From Tumebacillus avium (GTDB lineage: Bacteria > Bacillota > Bacilli > Tumebacillales > Tumebacillaceae): 64,000 nucleotides of DNA. Numbering within the stretch: the stretch's first letter is position 1; each line of letters starts with the position of its first letter. The stretch lies in contig NZ_CP021434.1 of the NCBI RefSeq assembly GCF_002162355.1, forward strand, positions 4,766,001 to 4,830,000. Reading direction: 5' to 3'. The position numbers were made by a program, and so were the translations under genes. Below the pieces are notes generated by a model. That model saw only the letters and a program-made list of their open reading frames with translations. It was not told the origin of the DNA and searched no databases. Of this stretch, positions 24,141 through 32,544 are shown piece after piece.

Positions 24141-25667
24141 TCACTTTCGCTTCATCGATCCCTGCTCTCGCTTGGCGTCCCGCTGCGCCCGCGTCAAGGC
24201 CGGGCGGTTGGACAGCATCTGCGTGGGCAGGCGGATCAGCGTATCCTTCAGGTCGGCCAGCCGCAGCGGCGCAAACGGCGTCATATACGGCGCCCCAAGC
24301 GATGACAGATTGAGCAGATGGATCAGCAGTATCGTCAAGGCCACCATCATCCCGACGAACCCCCACCACCCGGCAAACAGGATCACCGGGAAGCGAATCA
24401 CGCGCATCGCATTGCTCATCATGTAAGACGGCGTTACGAAGGAGGCAAGCGCCGACAAAGAGACGATGATGATCATCACGTTCGACGTGAGACCGGCCGT
24501 CACCGCGGCCTGCCCGATGACGATACCGCCGACGATGCCCATCGTCTGACCGACTTTGGTTGGCAGCCGCGCCCCCGCCTCGCGCAAGACTTCGAGGGTC
24601 AATTCCAGAAATATCGCTTCGTACAGCGGCGGAAACGGCACCCGGGCCCGCGACATCGCGATCGTCTTCAGCATGTTCGCCGGAATGATCTCATAATGAA
24701 ACGTCAACACCGCCACATAGATCGCCGAGAACGTGATCGAAACAAACACGCCAAACACGCGGAGCAGCCGGACCAGACTCGACGAAGCCCAGCGGTTGAA
24801 ATAGTCTTCCGGGGAATGAAAAAATTCAATAAAGGCACTTGGCCCCATCAACACGTAAGGCGTGCCGTCGACAAGCACGATCACTTTGCCGTCGATCAGC
24901 CCGGACACCACCGTGTCGGGGCGCTCGACCAGATGAAACTGCGGAAAAGGCGACAAAGGCTGGTCGTTGATCAACTGGGCCAGCGTGCCCGAGTCGAGCA
25001 GCGAGTCGGTGTCCAGCACCTTGATCCGTTCGCGCATCTCCTCCAGATTTTTTTCGTTCACAATCTCGTTCATCGACACGACAGCCACCGTCGTCTGGGT
25101 CAGCGTGCCGATTTTGACAAATTCGATGCGCAGTTGCGGGCTTTTCAGCCGCTTGCGGATCAAAGAGAGATTGTTCTCCAGCGATTCGTTAAACGCTTCC
25201 TGCGGACCGATGACGATCGATTGGTTTTCCGCCCGCTCCACGTTGCGGCCGACCACTTCATCCGTCTTGAAGCAGACAAATCCGTCCTTGCCGGGGATGG
25301 AGACCAGCGTCCAGCCTTCCAGCAGCAGCGAAGTGGCGTCGGCGAGCTTCTCTGCGCTTTTTTTCTGGCCCATCGCAATCGTCTGGCCGGACTGGGCGAT
25401 CTGCCGCATCTGCCCAAGCAGGTCGCGCTGCAGGGAATCGTAGTTGGTCATCGTTTTGATATAGAGGATCCGGTAGGTCTGATTCTGGATCCGGAACGAT
25501 TCGTGGATCAGATCGGGCGGATTCCCGAGCTCCTGTCCCACACGGCGGACGTTTGCCTGTCCGTCGCTGCCAAACGGAACATCGGGCACATCCTGTTCGC
25601 CGCGCTGAGCGTTCATGCCTTGACCTTGAATCAATTTCCCAAGCAGCGTCGCCAGAACCTTTTTCAT
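24141..25667 (-). CDS. Spore germination protein, GerA/GerKA family
   Basis: 508 residues. A cytoplasmic N-terminal domain of about 270 residues contains VVAVVSMNEIVNEKNLEEMR, then the conserved LIDGKVIVLVDGTPYVLMGP and PEDYFNRW. About five TM helices follow with SRARVPFPPLYEAIFLELTLEVLREAGARLP, the most conserved GerA stretch. The tail is basic. AGGAGG ribosome site before ATG 25667. First gene of the germinant receptor operon. Confidence 0.95.
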   Translation of the reverse strand: MKKVLATLLGKLIQGQGMNAQRGEQDVPDVPFGSDGQANVRRVGQELGNPPDLIHESFRIQNQTYRILYIKTMTNYDSLQRDLLGQMRQIAQSGQTIAMGQKKSAEKLADATSLLLEGWTLVSIPGKDGFVCFKTDEVVGRNVERAENQSIVIGPQEAFNESLENNLSLIRKRLKSPQLRIEFVKIGTLTQTTVAVVSMNEIVNEKNLEEMRERIKVLDTDSLLDSGTLAQLINDQPLSPFPQFHLVERPDTVVSGLIDGKVIVLVDGTPYVLMGPSAFIEFFHSPEDYFNRWASSSLVRLLRVFGVFVSITFSAIYVAVLTFHYEIIPANMLKTIAMSRARVPFPPLYEAIFLELTLEVLREAGARLPTKVGQTMGIVGGIVIGQAAVTAGLTSNVMIIIVSLSALASFVTPSYMMSNAMRVIRFPVILFAGWWGFVGMMVALTILLIHLLNLSSLGAPYMTPFAPLRLADLKDTLIRLPTQMLSNRPALTRAQRDAKREQGSMKRK

Positions 25668-25704
25668 CCAGACCCTCCTTTTCTTTCCCGTTAGTGTTCA
25701 ACAG

Positions 25705-25734
25705 AAAAAGCCTGAGCATACGCCCAGGCTTTTC
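25705..25734 (-). terminator. Terminator of the CNNM/CorC-type gene
   Basis: Stem AAAAGCCTG-GC/GC-CAGGCTTTT with T-run on minus, between the CorC-type stop and the gerA-type start. It separates the two same-strand genes. Confidence 0.88.
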
Positions 25735-25751
25735 GTTCGTTGAGATGAAGT

Positions 25752-27089
25752 TTAAGCAAGCTGTAAATCCTCTTCTTCCACCGTTTTTAACCGGCGGACG
25801 GCAAGCCTTGTCACGCGCAGCGAATCCATCTCCGTGATCGTAAACTGATAGTTGTCGATCGTGACTTTCCCGCCGACGATCGGAGTCTGGAACTGGGCGT
25901 AGATGAAACCGCCGATCGTATCCACCTCATCCGATTCGATGTTGAGGTGGAAATACTCGTTGACCTCATCGATCAGCATGCGCGCGTCGATCGACACGTG
26001 ATCGCTCTGCTCCTCGATGAACGGACGCTCTTCGTCAAATTCGTCCTGGATCTCGCCGACCAGCTCTTCGAGGATGTCCTCGGTGGTGACGACCCCCGCC
26101 GTGCCGCCGTATTCGTCGATGACGATCGCCAGCTCCGAGCGATTCTTCTGCAGGATCTTCAAGACGTCTTTGATCGGCATCGACTCCGGAACGGTCACCG
26201 GCTTTCTGGCGATCGTCTCCAGCGAGATGTCGTCGCGGCCGCTCAGCGCCACCGCATAGAGGTCCTTGATGTGGATGATGCCCACGATGTTGTCTTTATC
26301 TTCCAGGACGAGCGGGAAGCGGGTGTGCTTCTCCGAATCCGCTTTTGCCAAGTTGTCCTTGAACGGACGGTTGATGTACAGACAGCTCATGTCTGTGCGC
26401 GGCACCATGATCTCGCGGGCGACGCGGTTGGAGAAATCAAATATATTATCAAAAAGAGTGCGTTCAGTTTCGTCGATCACACCGCTCTCGTGACTTTGCG
26501 TCACGATCATCCGCAGCTCTTCTTCATTGTGCGCCAGTTCCGCGTCAGAAGCGGGACGGATGCCGATCACGCGCAGAAACGCGTTGGCCGTTCCGTTGAG
26601 CATCCAGATGAACGGGAACATCAGCTTGTAGAAGAAGATCAGGGGGCCTGCCGTCCACAGCACCGTGCCTTCGGTGCGCTGGATGGCCAGCGACTTCGGC
26701 GCGAGTTCGCCCAGGACGATGTGCATGAAGGTGATGATCGAAAACGAGATGATGGCCGATACTGTATGCAGCATCGCATCACTCAGGCCAAAGCCGTCAA
26801 ACCAGAGGACGAACACTTTCGACAAGGTTCTTTCCCCCACCCAGCCGAGGGCCAGCGACGAGATCGTGATCCCAAGTTGGGTTGCTGACAGGTACGCGTC
26901 CAGCTTATCGGTGATGCGTTGGGCAAAACCAGCCCGTTTGTTGCCTTCCAAGACCAGCTGTTCGATCCGGGTTGAGCGCACCTTTACCATCGCGAACTCC
27001 GCCGCGACAAAAAATCCGTTCAACAATACCAGAAAGATGATCAACAGAAAGTCAAACACTGTAGTACTGCCGCCAAAAGGGTCTTCCAA
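25752..27089 (-). CDS. CNNM/CorC-type membrane protein (DUF21 + CBS pair + transporter-associated domain)
   Basis: About 445 residues. DUF21 with three to four TM helices (GFFVAAEFAMVKVRSTRIEQL, ATQLGITISSLALGWVGE, HIVLGELAPKSLAIQ). Two CBS domains follow (MVPRTDMSCLYI; IDEYGGTAGVVTTEDILEELVGEIQDE split over strands), then a CorC_HlyC domain. Homologues such as YhdP/MpfA act in Mg2+ efflux; the old name hemolysin is misleading. I prefer the TTG start at 27089 because TCAGGAG lies 7 bases before it; the GTG at 27113 has no ribosome site. With three CorA homologues nearby a role in Mg2+ balance is plausible. Confidence 0.92.
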   Translation of the reverse strand: MEDPFGGSTTVFDFLLIIFLVLLNGFFVAAEFAMVKVRSTRIEQLVLEGNKRAGFAQRITDKLDAYLSATQLGITISSLALGWVGERTLSKVFVLWFDGFGLSDAMLHTVSAIISFSIITFMHIVLGELAPKSLAIQRTEGTVLWTAGPLIFFYKLMFPFIWMLNGTANAFLRVIGIRPASDAELAHNEEELRMIVTQSHESGVIDETERTLFDNIFDFSNRVAREIMVPRTDMSCLYINRPFKDNLAKADSEKHTRFPLVLEDKDNIVGIIHIKDLYAVALSGRDDISLETIARKPVTVPESMPIKDVLKILQKNRSELAIVIDEYGGTAGVVTTEDILEELVGEIQDEFDEERPFIEEQSDHVSIDARMLIDEVNEYFHLNIESDEVDTIGGFIYAQFQTPIVGGKVTIDNYQFTITEMDSLRVTRLAVRRLKTVEEEDLQLA

Positions 27090-27261
27090 AGTTAGGCTCC
27101 TGACAATACGCACACGTACGTCAGGAATCCACCTCCCAGATTATAATTTGTCAAGCCTCAGTATAGCACAGACTACCCTTTTCTTCCACCTGCCATATTC
27201 CCACCTTATGCGCCATCCTTCTGCAAAAATGCCGATAAATGAAGATCAGAGACTTGTCACG

Positions 27262-27290
27262 TTGTCAGGTTCGCCCGCACTTGCTATAAT
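27262..27290 (+). promoter_or_regulatory. SigA-type promoter of the pyrophosphatase gene
   Basis: TTGTCA and TATAAT separated by exactly 17 bp, 57 bp upstream of the ppa start. Confidence 0.75.
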
Positions 27291-27346
27291 TGGAATGGTT
27301 TCGTTCTTAGAAAACCAGATATATGAAAAGCAGGAGGTACACAAGC

Positions 27347-27829
27347 ATGGCTATGATCGTTAATGCTTTCATCGAAATTCCGACCGGTTCCCAGAACAAG
27401 TACGAATACGACAAAGAAAACAACCGCTTTATGCTCGACCGCGTGCTGTTTTCCCCGATGCACTACCCGACCGAATACGGCTACATTGAAAACACCTTGG
27501 CAGAAGACGGCGACCCGCTCGATATCCTCGTTCTGACCACCTTCCCGACTTTCCCGGGCTGCGTGATCGAGTCCCGCGTTCTCGGCGTGCTGATCATGAC
27601 CGACGACAAAGGCAAAGACGAGAAGCTGCTGGCCGTTCCGACCCAAGACCCGCGCTTCGCAAACGTACATAGCCTCGACGATGTGGCGCCGCACGTGCTG
27701 AAAGAGATCTCCCACTTCTTCCAAGTGTACAAAGACCTCGAGAACAAGCAAGTTCAAATCGACGGCTGGGAAGGCGTTGAGACCGCTCAGCGTCTGCTCG
27801 ACGAAGCAACTGCCCGCAACAGCAAATAA
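27347..27829 (+). CDS. ppa: Inorganic pyrophosphatase, family I
   Basis: 160 residues. MHYPTEYGYIENTLAEDGDPLDILVL contains the signature with the DGDPLD metal-binding Asp residues. The family-typical KDEKLLAVP and RFANVHSLDDV follow. Hydrolyses PPi released by biosynthetic reactions. AGGAGG is nine bases before ATG 27347. Own promoter and terminator: a monocistronic housekeeping gene. Confidence 0.96.
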   Translation: MAMIVNAFIEIPTGSQNKYEYDKENNRFMLDRVLFSPMHYPTEYGYIENTLAEDGDPLDILVLTTFPTFPGCVIESRVLGVLIMTDDKGKDEKLLAVPTQDPRFANVHSLDDVAPHVLKEISHFFQVYKDLENKQVQIDGWEGVETAQRLLDEATARNSK

Positions 27830-27842
27830 GCTGGCAAACAAA

Positions 27843-27876
27843 AATCCTGAGTGGGATCACCACTCAGGATTTTTTC
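27843..27876 (+). terminator. Terminator of ppa
   Basis: 11-bp perfect stem ATCCTGAGTGG/CCACTCAGGAT and T6; flanking A-run also allows use by the convergent gene. Confidence 0.93.
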
Positions 27877-27883
27877 TACTCCG

Positions 27884-28147
27884 TTATGCGCCAAACATTT
27901 TAAAGCCACGGGTGACGAGCGTGCGGATCGTCAAGGACGCCGCGAGCGCACCGCCGATCACGCCAACGCACAGGAGAATCTCGCCGCCGCCGACATCGAA
28001 GCTGCGGGACACGAGGTAGTAGCCCACCAGCGCGACCGCAATCACCGTGGACGTCCACGGGAATTTCTTCGTAAACATATCGAGGATAAAGGAAATCCCA
28101 AACGACGCGATCAGGAACAAAAGCATCAATACGACGAACATCGCCAT
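27884..28147 (-). CDS. Small membrane protein (87 aa), YuiB-like
   Basis: 87 residues with three hydrophobic helices (residues 4-24, 31-48, 56-78). The first helix plus GISFILDMFTKKFPW resembles the small Bacillus YuiB-type membrane proteins, but similarity by eye is limited. GAGGTG ribosome site. Divergent from the BtuF-like gene. Function unknown. Confidence 0.7.
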   Translation of the reverse strand: MAMFVVLMLLFLIASFGISFILDMFTKKFPWTSTVIAVALVGYYLVSRSFDVGGGEILLCVGVIGGALAASLTIRTLVTRGFKMFGA

Positions 28148-28218
28148 AAAATATACACCTCATCTACACAGATTGCATGTCTCATTGTATCATTTGGTCA
28201 AGAGAGGAGCAATAAGCC

Positions 28219-29007
28219 ATGACCAATCTACGCATCATCTCCATCTGTCCGAGCAACACCGAACTGCTCGACGCGCTCGGTCTGATAGATGCTGTGGTCG
28301 GCGTCGATGATTACTCCGACTGGCCGGCCGAAAAAGTGCAACACCTGCCCAAGCTGGGGCCTGACTTGAATATCAACATGGAGCGTCTGGTGGAACTGAA
28401 GCCGGACCTCGTGATCGCTTCGCTCTCCGTGCCGGGCATGGAGAAAAATGTGGAGCGCCTGCAGGAGCTGAACATCCCGCACCTCGTGCTCAACCCCAAG
28501 ACGATCGAAGAGATCTACGGGGACATCGTGACACTGGCTGAAGCATGCGGCGTACCGGAGCGGGCGCAGCGTGTCGTCACCGAACTGCAGGCGAAAGTGC
28601 AGCGGGTGCAGGAAAAGGCGGCCGCGCGCAAACATTCGCCCAAGCTGTACTGGGAGTGGTGGCCGCGCCCAATCTTTACGCCAGGGGCGCTCAATTGGCT
28701 GACTCCGATCTCCGAGCTGGTCGGCGGGGTCAATCTGTTTGCCGACCAGCCGGGCGATTCCTACACCGCCACGCACGAAGAGGTGATCGAGCGGGCGCCC
28801 GACTACATGTTTGCCGTGTGGTGCGGCGTGCATGCCGACAAAGTGAAGACGTCGATGATCACCGATCGCGTTGGGTATGCCGCGATTCCAGCGGTGCAAA
28901 ACGGTCGTGTGTATGTGCTGGAAGAAGGGTTATACTGCCGGCCGTCCCAGCGCCTGTTTCAAGGTCTGGAGGAGCTGGTCGAGCTCTTGTACCCCGAACT
29001 TTCCTAA
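28219..29007 (+). CDS. BtuF-like cobalamin/metal-chelate binding protein without signal peptide
   Basis: 262 residues of the helical-backbone periplasmic binding protein fold: IISICPSNTELLDALGL at the start, LVELKPDLVIASL near residue 65, a long backbone helix (residues 100-140) and YIDLxxR-like ends replaced by RAPDYMFAVWCGVHADKV. This matches BtuF/YvrC-type proteins. Unlike secreted ABC-binding proteins it has no signal peptide or lipobox; the frame begins right at the first beta strand. No ABC permease is adjacent; a Nudix gene follows after 18 bp. A cytoplasmic corrinoid-binding role is possible but unproven. Confidence 0.82.
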   Translation: MTNLRIISICPSNTELLDALGLIDAVVGVDDYSDWPAEKVQHLPKLGPDLNINMERLVELKPDLVIASLSVPGMEKNVERLQELNIPHLVLNPKTIEEIYGDIVTLAEACGVPERAQRVVTELQAKVQRVQEKAAARKHSPKLYWEWWPRPIFTPGALNWLTPISELVGGVNLFADQPGDSYTATHEEVIERAPDYMFAVWCGVHADKVKTSMITDRVGYAAIPAVQNGRVYVLEEGLYCRPSQRLFQGLEELVELLYPELS

Positions 29008-29025
29008 GAGGAGGAGTGAACAAGC

Positions 29026-29508
29026 GTGGAAGACAAACGCGGCAACATCTGGCTCGCCGTGTCGGGCCTGGTCATCAACGACGAAGGCAAGTGCCTCGTC
29101 GTCAAAAAATCATACAGCGCCACCAAAGGACTGTGGACGCTGCCGAGCGGTTTCGTGCAGGCGGATGAAACGATCGATGCGGCGGTGGCGCGGGAAGTGC
29201 GGGAGGAGACGGGCCTGCTCGTCGAGCCCGAGGCGGTCGTAGCGATGCGCTCAGGCGTCCTGCGCAAAGGCAAGCATGATACACTGCTCGTCTTCCGCGC
29301 CCGGCTCCTCGGCGGCACCGAGACCCGCTGCGAGCGCGAACTGCTCACCATCGACTGGCTCACCCCGGAAGAGATCGCCGCTTCCCCCGACTCCACCGAG
29401 TTCCTCGCCACCCTGATCCGCGACGTGCATCACATCGAAGGCCTCAAGCCCCGCCCCTTTCAGCACACCCGCGACTACGGGTATTCCGAGTTCAAGATCT
29501 TCTTCTAG
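29026..29508 (+). CDS. Nudix hydrolase
   Basis: 160 residues. The Nudix box GX5EX7REUXEEXGU is complete at residues 42-64 (GFVQADE ... REVREETGLL). Removes a nucleoside diphosphate linked to another moiety; the substrate is not predictable. GTG start 29026, ribosome site GAGGAGGAG. It sits 18 bp behind the BtuF-like gene, so likely cotranscribed, and is followed by a terminator. Confidence 0.92.
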   Translation: MEDKRGNIWLAVSGLVINDEGKCLVVKKSYSATKGLWTLPSGFVQADETIDAAVAREVREETGLLVEPEAVVAMRSGVLRKGKHDTLLVFRARLLGGTETRCERELLTIDWLTPEEIAASPDSTEFLATLIRDVHHIEGLKPRPFQHTRDYGYSEFKIFF

Positions 29509-29513
29509 ATACA

Positions 29514-29541
29514 AGAGCCCTTGCTTACGGCAAGGGCTCTC
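29514..29541 (+). terminator. Terminator of the BtuF-like/Nudix operon
   Basis: 11-bp stem AGAGCCCTTGC/GCAAGGGCTCT (one-base offset loop), T-tail short. Confidence 0.82.
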
Positions 29542-29606
29542 TTCAAGCTCAAGACTGTAGATGCCGAACAGTCTTCGCATGCATCTTCGCATTCATCTGC
29601 GCATGC

Positions 29607-29634
29607 AAAAACCCCGGGTTTCGCCGGGGTTTTT
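29607..29634. terminator. Bidirectional terminator
   Basis: AAAAACCCCGG/CCGGGGTTTTT perfect stem, 11 bp downstream of the acyl-CoA ligase stop (minus strand). Confidence 0.9.
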
Positions 29635-29644
29635 CTGTTGCTCT

Positions 29645-31171
29645 TTATTTCGAAACAGAGTTGCTCTCGTGCTTCTTCAGTTCGCGGCGCAGAATCTTTC
29701 CAGTCGTGTTCTTCGGGAGTTCTTCCAGAATAAACACTTCCTTCGGCACTTTGTAGGCGGTGAGGCCCGCTTCGCAGTGCGCGATCAGGTCGGCTTCGGT
29801 CGAGCCGTCTTCCTGCTTCAGCGCGACATAGGCGCGGACTTTCTCGCCGTAGTTCGCATCCGGCACGCCAACAACTGCCGCTTCACGGACGTTCGGGTGA
29901 CGGAAGAGGATCTCTTCCACCTCGCGCGGATAGACGTTGAAACCGCCGACGATGATCATATCCTTCTTGCGGTCGACGATCGAGAAATAGCCTTCTCCAT
30001 CCACCGTCGCCATATCGCCCGTATGCAGCCAGCCGTCACGAAGTGCCAGCGCTGTCTCTTCCGGACGCTTCAGGTAGCCGACCATCACGTTGTCGCCGCG
30101 GCAGATCAGCTCGCCAACCACGCCCGGCTCCACATCATTGCCGATCTCATCGACCACGCGCGCTTCCACGCCCGGGATCACCACGCCGATCGTGCCCGGC
30201 TTGCGCGGACGGTCGAGCGGGTTGAATGTGACGACCGGAGACGCTTCCGACAGGCCGTAGCCTTCCGACACGATCACGCCAAACTTCTGCTCAAACGCTT
30301 CCAAGACTGCGACCGGCATCGCAGCGCCGCCGGAGATCGCCAGAGTCAGCGACTTCAGCACTTCAGCCGGCACTTCCGGATGCTGCACGAGGAAGTTGAA
30401 CATCGTCGGCACACCGGCAAACATCGTCGCCTGATGCACCTGAATCGCTTTCGCCGTCTCGGTCGGCGAGAAGCGCGGCATCACCAGAATCGTCGCCCCG
30501 CGATACAGCGGCGCGTTGAGGCAAACGGTCATGCAGAACACGTGGAACATCGGCAGCACCGCCACTACAGTGTCGTCTGCACTCATATTCAGGAAGTCGC
30601 CGATGTTGTTTGCGTTCGAGCACAAGTTCTTATGGGAGAGCAAAGCGCCCTTCGGCTGCCCGGTCGTGCCCGACGTGTAGAGAATCACCGCGATATCGTC
30701 TGGCGTCGCGTCCACAGCCGGCACATCGCCGCCGCTGTTCAGCACGTTCTCAAATGTCGACACGCCTTCCATTTCCAGTTCCGCACCGACCAGAATCACG
30801 CTCTTGCAGGTCGGCAGCATCTTCAGCACCAGCGGAGCCAGCGGCGCCATCTGTCCGACCGCGATGACAGCTTGGACACCGCAGTCGGCGAGGATGAACT
30901 GAATCTCACCCGGCGTATACAGCGGGTTGATCGGCACCGCCACCGCGCCCAGACGGACGATTGCATAATACGCAATCACAAATTCAGGCGAGTTGCCCAA
31001 CAGCAGCGCTACATTCGAACCCTTCTCAATGCCCAGCTTCGCCAGGCCCGCTGCAAAACGGTCGACGTCCGCATTCAGTTCACTGTACGAGATCTTCTGA
31101 TCCAAATACAGCAGTGCGGTCACATCCGGCGTTTTCTGTGCAGTTTGACGCAAATTCGTACTCAAATTCAC
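29645..31171 (-). CDS. Acyl-CoA synthetase / long-chain fatty acid--CoA ligase
   Basis: 508 residues of the ANL superfamily. The AMP-binding motif YTSGTTGQPKG is near residue 165. EGYGLSEASPV near 300, GWLHTGDMATVD near 380, and the A10-type Lys in PKNTTGKILRREL near the C-terminus complete the set. Activates a carboxylic acid with ATP and CoA. The GTG at 31171 is well spaced from GAGGTGAT; a GTG nine bases earlier overlaps that site. It lies downstream of an enoyl-CoA hydratase gene on the same strand, suggesting a fatty acid or related acid degradation unit. Confidence 0.93.
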   Translation of the reverse strand: MNLSTNLRQTAQKTPDVTALLYLDQKISYSELNADVDRFAAGLAKLGIEKGSNVALLLGNSPEFVIAYYAIVRLGAVAVPINPLYTPGEIQFILADCGVQAVIAVGQMAPLAPLVLKMLPTCKSVILVGAELEMEGVSTFENVLNSGGDVPAVDATPDDIAVILYTSGTTGQPKGALLSHKNLCSNANNIGDFLNMSADDTVVAVLPMFHVFCMTVCLNAPLYRGATILVMPRFSPTETAKAIQVHQATMFAGVPTMFNFLVQHPEVPAEVLKSLTLAISGGAAMPVAVLEAFEQKFGVIVSEGYGLSEASPVVTFNPLDRPRKPGTIGVVIPGVEARVVDEIGNDVEPGVVGELICRGDNVMVGYLKRPEETALALRDGWLHTGDMATVDGEGYFSIVDRKKDMIIVGGFNVYPREVEEILFRHPNVREAAVVGVPDANYGEKVRAYVALKQEDGSTEADLIAHCEAGLTAYKVPKEVFILEELPKNTTGKILRRELKKHESNSVSK

Positions 31172-31266
31172 AGGGATCACCTCTTTGCCTCAATTTTCCA
31201 ACCAAACAGTCGGTCGATTCTGGGTACAACCTGCCGCAAAACGAGTGCGGCAGGCACGAGACACGA

Positions 31267-32049
31267 TCAGCGATGTTTAAATTTCGGTTCACGCTTTTCA
31301 AAAAACGCATTGCAGCCTTCCACAATATCTTCCGTCTGGAATACCTCATCCAGCAGTTCCGCTTCGTACAGCACTCCGCCCGTCAGGTCCATCTCCAGTC
31401 CCTTGTCGACCGCTTTCTTAATCCGTGAAAGCGCTGTCAAGGTCCGCGTCGCCAGCACTTTTGCCATGTCCAGTGCGCTGTTCAGCACTGTCCCGTCCGG
31501 GACGACCTTATTGACCAAACCGATCTGCCATGCTTCCTGTGCGGTGATCGGATCGCCCATGAACATCAGTTCCTTGGCTCTCCCTTCCCCGACCAGACGC
31601 GGCAACCGCTGTGTTCCGCCCGCGCCCGGAAACAATCCGAGCTTAATCTCCGGCAAGCCCAGCTTCACGCTTTCGCCCGCGATGCGAATGTCGCACGCCA
31701 TCGCCAGCTCCAGTCCGCCGCCGAGCGTTACGCCATTTAAGGCAGCTATCGTCGGTTTGGGCAAGAAGTCCAGCCGGTTATAGGTGTGGAAATGCTCAAG
31801 CGCCATCTTCTTCGCTTCACCGCGCGCCATCTTGGAGGGGAACTCCTTGATGTCCGCGCCGGCCATAAACGCGCGTCCGGCGCCTATGAGGATCAACACC
31901 ACCACTTCATCGTCATGCTCGACCTCAGTCACGCAGTCGCGGATCTCCAGGCCAACTTTTTCACTGAGCACGTTCAAGGGCGGGTTGTCGATCGTCAAAA
32001 TGGCAATCCCGTTTTCTTTTGTCAAGCGGGTGAATTCACGAACACTCAT
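31267..32049 (-). CDS. Enoyl-CoA hydratase/isomerase family protein
   Basis: 260 residues of the crotonase fold. Oxyanion-hole segments AFMAGADIKEF near residue 60 and NGVTLGGGLELAMACD near 104. The Glu of GLPEIKLGLFPGAGGTQRLPRL near 130-145 is at the catalytic position. Hydrates trans-2-enoyl-CoA in beta-oxidation. AGGAGG ribosome site. The next gene downstream (87 bp) is the acyl-CoA ligase; the gap holds no clear terminator. Confidence 0.94.
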   Translation of the reverse strand: MSVREFTRLTKENGIAILTIDNPPLNVLSEKVGLEIRDCVTEVEHDDEVVVLILIGAGRAFMAGADIKEFPSKMARGEAKKMALEHFHTYNRLDFLPKPTIAALNGVTLGGGLELAMACDIRIAGESVKLGLPEIKLGLFPGAGGTQRLPRLVGEGRAKELMFMGDPITAQEAWQIGLVNKVVPDGTVLNSALDMAKVLATRTLTALSRIKKAVDKGLEMDLTGGVLYEAELLDEVFQTEDIVEGCNAFFEKREPKFKHR

Positions 32050-32155
32050 CTCGTGCAGTGCCTCCTACACGCCGTCCGCTTCGAACGGCGCTATAATGTC
32101 TTCTACACTACCGATATGAGTTCCTTCTGGTTTTTATACTAGACAGTCATATTTT

Positions 32156-32350
32156 CTAACTTTTCTTTCGATTATTCTTCCAGCGCATGCAATAAATGAT
32201 AAGAAAGACAAAAGCTGCGAGCACAGCGGCCCCAAAAGATACCTGAACACCCAGATTTACCCCGAACCGACCGTACAACCAGTACGTCAGTTCTCCCAAC
32301 CCTACGACCGGAACTGCGAGCAGCCAGGTCGGCACCGCCTTTTCATTCAT
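32156..32350 (-). CDS. Small two-TM membrane protein (64 aa)
   Basis: 64 codons with two hydrophobic helices (about residues 7-25 and 33-54) and a basic tail RWKNNRKKS, so both ends are probably cytoplasmic. AAAGGATG ribosome site upstream of ATG 32350. No family recognised. A second small reading of the region was not found. Confidence 0.65.
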   Translation of the reverse strand: MNEKAVPTWLLAVPVVGLGELTYWLYGRFGVNLGVQVSFGAAVLAAFVFLIIYCMRWKNNRKKS

Positions 32351-32460
32351 GACACCCTGTCATCCTTTGCAGAAAAAGTATGTGTGTTTCTGCTTATTAT
32401 TTTCTGACAAATCACGATGGTTGACAAGCCATTTTATAATGAAAGTTCCGTGGAATTGTC

Positions 32461-32489
32461 TTTACAGGGTATATGATAAGACTTATAAT
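32461..32489 (+). promoter_or_regulatory. SigA-type promoter of the nitrite/sulfite reductase gene
   Basis: TTTACA and TATAAT with exactly 17 bp spacing, about 55 bp before the start codon. No CymR or Rex type operator was recognised around it. Confidence 0.72.
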
Positions 32490-32544
32490 CCTTATATGTA
32501 TACTAGGAATTGATTCGAGTTGACCGAAGAAGGAGTGAGTCCAG

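Noticed and set aside
24318-25694. 458-codon open frame antisense to the gerA-type gene
   Set aside because: Shadow frame rich in His/Arg/Gln; the minus-strand gene is certain.
29561-31783. 740-codon open frame on + opposite the acyl-CoA ligase and hydratase
   Set aside because: His/Arg-rich translation without any domain, exactly antisense to two clear genes; typical shadow frame of GC-rich coding sequence.
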